From the NCBI GenBank assembly GCA_037176725.1, contig JAZBRS010000020.1, positions 54,402,001 through 54,466,000 on the forward strand: a DNA stretch of 64,000 bases. Direction: 5' to 3'. Under the pieces are notes generated by a model. That model was not told the DNA's origin. It searched no databases and was given only the letters and a program-made list of their open reading frames with translations. How positions within the stretch are numbered: the stretch's first letter is position 1; the number at the start of each line of letters is the position of its first letter. This stretch comes from Posidonia oceanica (Eukaryota > Streptophyta > Magnoliopsida > Alismatales > Posidoniaceae). Positions 57,981-64,000 of this stretch are shown here, one piece after another. A program made the position numbers and the translations under genes.

Positions 57981-58202
57981 AGTCTCCCTCTCCAACAAGG
58001 CTTGCTGTACGCTAGCTGGGCTGTTGGTGGGCCAAGGCTTTTATGTAAATGGGCTTGAGGGTTTTTTGAGGATTTTGGGGTTAATTTTGAAGGGTTTTGG
58101 TGGGGTTTTAATGGGTTTGAGGTCTAGGTCTACCATGCCGAGATCCGAGCTTGCATCCGGAGAGATCCAACATCGTCAGACCGTCAAAATGGGGTGTTAA
58201 CA

Positions 58203-58849
58203 AATGCCCCTCCCTGAGCGAGGTCGAGGGAACCAAGACCGCTGCTCAGGGTTGACAAGACGCCCCACCTGACGCCACTAAGAGCGCAGGTTGCCATTAG
58301 CGTGAGTCATTTATTCGGCAGATGCACCGAAAGTCATGACCCATTGCTGCGATGCGAATGCAAATGCAGGTGCAAGGTGTAGATGCAGTGCAATGCAAAT
58401 GATTATGCAGCAATGCTAATGCTAAAGTAAAACTTACGCTAATGCGCATGCTTGCTAAGCTACGCGGTGACACAGTGATGCATACTGATGCTGACTCTGC
58501 TAAGGACTTATGCAGGTGCATGATGCTATGTATGCCGATGAGATGTAATTGTGGGTTGACGGACCCAACGTCGGATAGTTTGGGCTATCGGCCCAACGAG
58601 TTGACGGACTCAGACCAGATAGTTAGGGTTATCTGCCCAACGAAAGAACACCTGACAGGGTGACAGATATCATCCAGGTAGCTAGGACTACAAAGAAGAT
58701 ACCGAGGGCAACAAAATAAGACGTCCCTGGTAGCAGGGGGATGATACCAGGGGACAGCTGAAGCACCCTTGGCATCGAAAGAAGAGTTGGACAGTTATGA
58801 CTGGTGTCAACTGAGCAGTTGGGGCAGCTAGCCTAGAGGGAAGAGGCTT
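58203..58849 (-). other. 3' internal region of family C, copy C1
   Basis: Polypurine tract GGGAGGGGCATT adjoins the LTR at 58203-58215. The CATC-loop hairpin is at 58314-58331 (imperfect stem), two GATA-N8-TATC motifs at 58573 and 58617, and the CCCTGGTA / TGATACCAGGGG hairpin at 58724-58753 (left arm with one change). No gene. Confidence 0.75.
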
Positions 58850-60240
58850 GCAAAGGAAAGGCTTGTCCTCAAATTAAGGAAGCAAGCCAATGGGACTCCA
58901 AAGAGGCATGCAAAAGGTTCGTCCTCAAATTAAGGGAAGCAAATCGGCAGGACACTGAAGAGGCACGCAAAGGAAAGGCTTGTCCTCAAATTAAGGAAGC
59001 AAGCCAGCGAGACTCCAAAGAGGCACATAAAGGGCTTGTCCTCAAATTAAGGAAGCAAACCGGGGGGACTCCGAAGAGGCACGCAAATGAAAGGCTTGTC
59101 CTCAAATTAAGGAAGCAAGCCGGCGGGGACTCCGAGGAGGCACACAAAGGGCTCGTCCTCAAATTAAGGAAGCAAACCGGTGAGACTCCGAAGAGGCATG
59201 CAATGGAAAGGCTTGTCCTCAAATAGAGGAAGCAAACCAATAGGACTCCGAAGAGGCATGCAAAGGGCTCGTCCTCAAATTAAGGAAGCAAACCGGTTGG
59301 ACTCCGAAGAGGCACACAAAGGAAAGGCTTGTCCTTAAATTAACGAAGCAAGCAGACGTGACTTCGAAAAGGCACGCAAAAGGGAAGACTTGTCCTCAAA
59401 TTAAGGAAGCAAGCAGACGTAACTTCAAAAAGGCACGCAAAAGGGAAGACTTGTCCTCAAATTAAGGAAGCAAGTAGACATGACTTCGAAAAGGCACGCA
59501 AAAGGGAAGACTTGTTCTCAAATTAAGGAAGCAAGCAGACGTGACTTTGAAAAGGCACGCAAAAGGGAAGACTTGTCCTCAAATTAAGGAAGCAAGCAGA
59601 CGTGACTTCGAAAAGGCACGCAAAAGGGAAAACTTGTCCTCAAATTAAGGAAGCAAGCAGATGTGACTTCGAAAAGGCACGCAAAAGGGAGACTTGTCCA
59701 CAAATTAAGGAAGCAAGCACATGTGACTTCGAAAAGGCACGCAAAAGGGAAGACTTGTCCTAAAATTAAGGAAGCAAGCAGACATGACTTTGAAAAGGCA
59801 TGCAAAAGGAAAGACTTGTCCTCAAATTAAGAAAGCAAGCAGACGTGACTTCGAAATGGCACGCAAAAGGGAAAACTTGTCCTCAAATTTAGAAAGCAAG
59901 CAGACGTGACTTCGAAAAGGCAGGCAAAAGGGAGACTTGTCCTCAAATTAAGGAAGCAAGCAGACATGACTTTGAAAAGGCACGCAAAAGGGAGACTTGT
60001 CCCCCAATTAAGGAAACAAGTAGATGTGACTTCGAAAAGGCACGCAAAAGGGAGACTTGTCCACAAATTAAGGAAGCAAGCATATGTGACTTCGAAAAGG
60101 CATGCAAAAGGGAAGACTTGTCCTCAAATTAAGGAAGCAAGCAGACGTGACTTCGAGAAGACACGCAAAAGGGAGACTTGTCCTTTAATTAAGGAAGCAA
60201 ACCGACGGGACTCCGAAGAGGCACACAAAGGATAGGCTTG
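58850..60240. repeat. Tandem array of family C, copy C1
   Basis: About 22 units of 60-62 bp with the core CTTGTCCTCAAATTAAGGAA GCAAGC. Two variants are segregated: ACTCCGAAGAGGCACGCAAA (58850-59340) and GTGACTTCGAAAAGGCACGC (59340-60180). The core matches the GCTTGCTTCC...GAGGACAAG core of the family-A array. Open frames across it are repeat artefacts. Confidence 0.93.
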
Positions 60241-60801
60241 TCTCGGGAGGATCGGACCGGCAAGGGTCCAAAAGAGAGATGTCTTCACAGATGGAGCAAC
60301 GTGAAGAAGGAAAACAAAAAGATAAAGTAAAACGGAGTCACCACCTAATCTATTAAAACGGGAAGACTAGGAAAACTGAGGAAGTGCAAGAAAACAAACA
60401 AATGAAATGCAATGTTATGCAAAAAGATGACTCGTGCCAAGGACGAGGGCAAAAGGGTCACTACAGGTCCAAAGAATGGGTAAGGACTCCTGTTACGCGT
60501 GGGGAAGGTGTTAGGCACCCCCGACTCGCCTGAGGAATCGGTCTTTCTTGACTTTCAACTCTTGTGTGGCTAAATGTTGGCGTAAAATGCCGGTTTATGT
60601 TCGCCCTAAGGCGGTATGCAAGATGCATTTTATAAGCCTTGCAATGCTTAGCAAAAACCATGTTAAAGTGATTAAATGAGGTAAAGAGACATGATAAAGT
60701 GATAAGTAAACGAGAAAAGCTAGGTTGGAGCAAAGCTAAGACAAGCAAACAAGCATGCAAGGTGGAGAGGAAGGGGCTCTGTCCACTGCTGGCTCCCACA
60801 T

Positions 60802-60940
60802 CCAGGTCGCCAGTACTACTGGTGACACCACAAGTCACCGTTTCCAGAGGCGTCGACACTATCGCCCCACACAAAGGCGGCAGAGAAGTTGCCCATTGAA
60901 GTGGTGTCTGGCTTAGTCACCCAATGCACGGGCGGCCCAA
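60802..60940. repeat. Five tandem spaced inverted repeats in LTR C2
   Basis: Units start at 60802, 60830, 60857, 60884 and 60912 (28, 27, 27 and 28 bp apart). All have a 9-nt spacer: AGTACTACT, GTTTCCAGA, CCACACAAA, CATTGAAGT and CAATGCACG. C1 has four units at this place. Confidence 0.9.
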
Positions 60941-62209
60941 CCCGTTTTCAAACAGGGACATTCATCGCCCAAAAAAACGCTATCAAAGTGGCTCGAAACA
61001 TAAAACAAAACACATGGAAATGAAGAAGACATACTCAGCATCAAAACCATATGAAAATCTTGGAAAATGACAGACCAGGTCGCTAGATACACCAGCCCAA
61101 AGTTGGCCTGGAAACCACCTAGAAAACCAATTTTGTTGGCAGCTCAGGCAGTCCAGACAATGGACTTTGGTGCCAAATCCCATGCCAAGGATGATGCAGA
61201 ATAGGAAACTAAATGCATGAAGTTAAAGAGCACACAACCCTGAGTAAAAACAGCTGTTAAGCAAGAAAAACGATGGCCGGAGCTAAGAGGTATCCCGACC
61301 CAATGTTCAGCTGAGGAACTGCTCGAAAACTAGTCGAGTCGCCTCTGGGAGGGGCGACTGACCTGGTAGTTCCTTCACCGGCCTTTGGCGACCAATTCCT
61401 CCTCGTCGGCGTTGCTAAAAAGATGTGTGAGGATTGGGGAAGCACGACGGCGTTCCCACAAACACAACCACACCCTCGGTGTGGAAAATGGTTGGGTGGA
61501 TTGCTCCACCCATCCCCTCCCCTTTCGGCCGCCTTCCTTGATGGGTTCCGGCCATTTGGGTGGCCAACGAGCCCAAGGACAATGCTGGGAAGCCTCATGG
61601 AGGTGAGGGTGTTAAGTGAGGTAAGAAAACGAAGAGAAAAAGAGGGCTAGAGGCCCCCCTCCACCTCGACCGGTGGCTGCCGTTGACACCCTCTGTGTCA
61701 CAGGCGAACGACGCAAAAACAGCGATGAAACTGTAGGAGAAAACATGGAAAAACACACACGAAAGCCACGAACGATTCTACGCTAAAAGGGGAGAGAACC
61801 AACCTAGAGAGTCGCCGGAATTGTGGCTCGAAGTTCGCCGACGTTGGAGAAGATGACCAGAGGCAAGCTCGAGCGGCGGCAGAAGCTCTGGGAAGGCTTG
61901 GGGATCACTCGGGAACACTCACAGGAACACTCTGGAGGTGAGGGATCGCTCGGAGGCTCTGGAAAACAGGCGCAGAAGCTCTGAGGTGGGTGTGGTGGTT
62001 CGAATTCAAAATGCGGGGTGGTGGTTTTATTCGGGCGCGACTGTGGGTGGCCGGATGGTGGCAGGCCGTCGAGGAGATGGGTAGTAACTTCTGGCGAGGT
62101 GGCAAGGTGGCAGGTGGACGCAATAGCCCTCCTAGGGTGATGGGTGGAGACAGCAAACGTGGCTGTGCCCGCGGCAAGTTTGAACCGCGTGCGAAAGAGG
62201 AGAGTTGCA

Positions 62210-62295
62210 GAAAGTCGCCGGGGTGAAGGGCGACCAACCCTGTCGCCACTAACATGGGCGACAGAAACTAGTCGCCTCTACATGCGGCGACCAAG
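62210..62295. repeat. Three tandem spaced inverted repeats in LTR C2
   Basis: Units start at 62210, 62238 and 62267, with near-perfect GTCGCC / GGCGAC arms around GGGGTGAAG, ACTAACATG and TCTACATGC. A single unit lies at 61334-61362. Confidence 0.92.
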
Positions 62296-62516
62296 AGTCT
62301 CCCTCTCCAACAGGGCTTGCTGCAAGCTGGCTAGGTTGTTGGTGGGCCAAGGCTTTTGTGTAAATGGGCTTGAGGGTTTTCTGAGGATTCTGGGTTAATT
62401 TTGAAGGGTTTTGGTGGGGTTTAAATGGGTTTGAGGTCTGGGTCTGCCATGCCGAGATCCGAGCTTGCTTTCAGAGATATCCAACATCATCCGTCCAACA
62501 AAATGGGGTGTCAACA

Positions 62517-63200
62517 GATGCCCTTCCTTGAGCGAGGTTGAGGGAACCAAGGCCGCTGCTTAGGGTTGACAAGACGCCCCACCTGATGCCATTAAGAGCA
62601 CAGGTTGCTATTGGTGTGAGTCACTTATTCGGTGGATGCACCGAAAGTCATGACCCGTTGCCGCGATGCGAATGCAAATGCAGGTTCAAGGTGCAGATGC
62701 AGTGCAATGCTAATGATTATGCAGTAATGCTAATGCTAAAGTAAAACTTACGCTAATGCGCATGCTTGCTAAGCTACACGGTGACACAGTGATGCATACT
62801 GATGCTGACTCTATTGAGGACTTATGAAGGTGCATGATGCTATGTGTGTCGATGCGATGTAATGGTGGTAATGTGATGCTGTATCATGTAATGCCGCATG
62901 AGTGGTGGGTTGATAGACTCAACGCCAGATAGTTCAGGCTATCGACCCTATGAGTTGACAGACTCAAACTGGATAGTTAGGGTTATCGGCCCAATGAAAG
63001 AACGCTTGATAGGGTGATGGATGTCATCCGGGTAGCTAGGACTACAAGACCAAGGAAGATACCAAGGGCAGCAAAATAAGACGTCCCTGGTATCGGGGGG
63101 ATGATACCAGGGGACAGCTGAAGCACCCTTGGCATCAAAAGAAGAGTTGGACAGTAATGACGGCTGTCAATCGAGCAGTTAGGGTTACCAGCCCGGAGGG
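62517..63200 (-). other. 3' internal region of family C, copy C2
   Basis: Polypurine-type tract at 62517-62530, perfect CATC-loop hairpin at 62628-62645 (TTCGGTG / CACCGAA), GATA-N8-TATC motifs at 62932 and 62967, and the GTCCCTGGTATC / GATACCAGGGGAC hairpin at 63083-63113. No gene. Confidence 0.78.
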
Positions 63201-64000
63201 AAGAGGCTTGCAAAGGAAAGGATTGCCCTCAAATTAAGGAAGCAAGCTGGCGGGACTCCGAAGAGGCACGCAAAAGGTTGGTCCTCAAATTAAGGAACCA
63301 AACCGGCAGGACTCCGAAGAGGAACGCAAAGGAAAGGCTTGTCCTCAAATTAAAGAAGCAAGCTAGTGGGACTACGAAGAGGCACGCAAAGGGCTCGTCC
63401 TCAAATTATGGAAGCAAACTGCCAGGACTCCAAAGAGGAACACAAAGGAAAGGCTTGTCCTCAAATTAAGGAAGCAACTCGATGGCACTCTGAAGAGGCA
63501 CGTAAAGGGCTCATCCTCAAATTAAGGAAGCAAACCGGCGAGACTCCGAAGAGGCACGCAAAGGAAACATTGATCCTCAAATTGAGGAAGCAAACCAATG
63601 GGATTCTGAAGAGGCACGCAAAGGGCTCGTCTAAGGAAGCAAACCGGCGGGACTCCAAAGAGGCACGCAAAGGAAAGGCTTGTCCTCAAATTAAGGAAGC
63701 AAGCAGACGTGACTTCGAAAAGGCACGCACAAGGGAAGACTTGTCCTCAATTTAAGGAAGCAAGCAGACGTAACTTCGAAAAGGCACTCAAAAGGGAAGA
63801 CTTGTCCTCAAATTAAGGAAGCAAGCAAACATGACTTCGAAAAGGCACGCAAAAGGGAAGACTTGTCCTCAAATTAAGGAAGCAAACCGGCAGGACTCCG
63901 AAGAGGCACGCAAAGGAAAGACTTGTCCTCAAATTAAGGAAGCAAGCAGACGTGACTTCGAAAAGGCACGCAAAAGGGAAGACTTGTCCTCAATTTAAGG
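63201..64000. repeat. Tandem array of family C, copy C2, running off the window
   Basis: Same 60-62-bp units as C1, first the ACTCCGAAGAGG variant and then the GTGACTTCGAAAAGG variant, with one ACTCCGAAGAGG unit near 63890. The array continues past 64000. Confidence 0.92.

Larger units (their letters stand above)
56165..58202 (-). mobile_element. 3' LTR of family C, copy C1 (left end truncated)
   Basis: On the minus strand it starts TGTTAACACCCCATTTTG at 58202, next to a polypurine tract. It is nearly collinear with C2 (60241-62516) but ends at the MITE-like element before the final ~240 bp. Compared with C2 it lacks exactly one 27-bp inverted-repeat unit (near 56556) and has an extra GTCGC...GCGGTGCC stretch near 56784. 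Shared blocks with other LTRs are GGTAAGGACTCCTGTTACGC and the GTTCGCCCTAAGGCGGTATG motif also seen in LTR A. Confidence 0.85.
60241..62516 (-). mobile_element. LTR of family C, copy C2
   Basis: On the minus strand it starts TGTTGACACCCCATTTTG at 62516. The left edge near 60241 is not a canonical ...CTACA end; the array of C1 passes directly into TCGGGAGGATCGG, so the LTR is probably truncated at its U5 end by recombination with the array. Contents match C1 closely, including the GTTCGCCCTAAGGCGG block and LTR-wide inverted repeats. Confidence 0.83.

Noticed and set aside
60802..60940. CRISPR-like array (repeats with variable spacers)
   Set aside because: The repeats are arms of a dyad with 9-nt spacers inside plant LTRs; no cas genes, and unit and spacer sizes are far too short.

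Overview
This is nuclear DNA from a flowering plant, and almost all of it is nested LTR retrotransposons. The plant origin rests on a disrupted ROP/RAC GTPase first exon, a plant-type histone H2B gene, Ogre/Tat-like and chromovirus Ty3/gypsy elements, and a Ty1/copia element. The species cannot be named from the sequence. No tRNA, rRNA or intact multi-exon host gene was seen.

Layout. Positions 1-12700 hold the right part of an Ogre/Tat-like element on the + strand (family A): the integrase end of pol, a DUF7745-like extra ORF, a tandem array, a polypurine tract and a 3.2-kb 3' LTR. Another element (family L, probably - strand) lies inside its pol; its LTR is 1881-3518 and its interior runs left off the window. 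Family A itself sits inside the 5' LTR of a Tekay/Del-like chromovirus (12701-19913), whose pol is cut by a solo family-L LTR (15626-17451). From 19927 to 43109 lies a complete 23.2-kb Ogre-like element (family B, - strand) with LTRs of 5.65 and 5.8 kb, a perfect 5-bp target duplication, gag-protease and the extra ORF, but no reverse transcriptase, RNase H or integrase. Both the chromovirus and B lie in the first coding exon of a ROP GTPase gene, 8 bp apart. Positions 43208-46137 are AT-rich. A 4.96-kb solo LTR (family D) with a perfect target duplication occupies 46138-51098. A copia ORF (51121-55107) follows, joined to an antisense histone H2B gene (55204-55605). A 229-bp MITE-like element and two LTRs plus 3'-internal arrays of a fourth Ogre-like family (C, - strand) fill the rest.

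How the parts relate. Families A, B and C share the same 3' design: extra ORF (seen in A and B), a CCCTGGTATCA stem-loop, a tandem array, a second small hairpin with a constant loop, a polypurine tract GGAGGGGCATC, and an LTR that begins TGT(A/T)GACACCCC or close to it. Long reading frames persist across kilobases with almost no frameshifts; nearly all breaks are single nonsense codons that C-to-T or G-to-A transitions would explain.

The most unusual feature is a set of short inverted repeats of fixed geometry inside the LTRs. Families L and C carry GTCGCC-type arms around a 9-nt variable spacer, tandemly repeated at about 28 bp. Family A carries the same 10-9-10 layout with unrelated arms (GTTGGACGCT), in dimers recurring about every 225 bp. 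The chromovirus LTR and the family-B array carry looser analogues.
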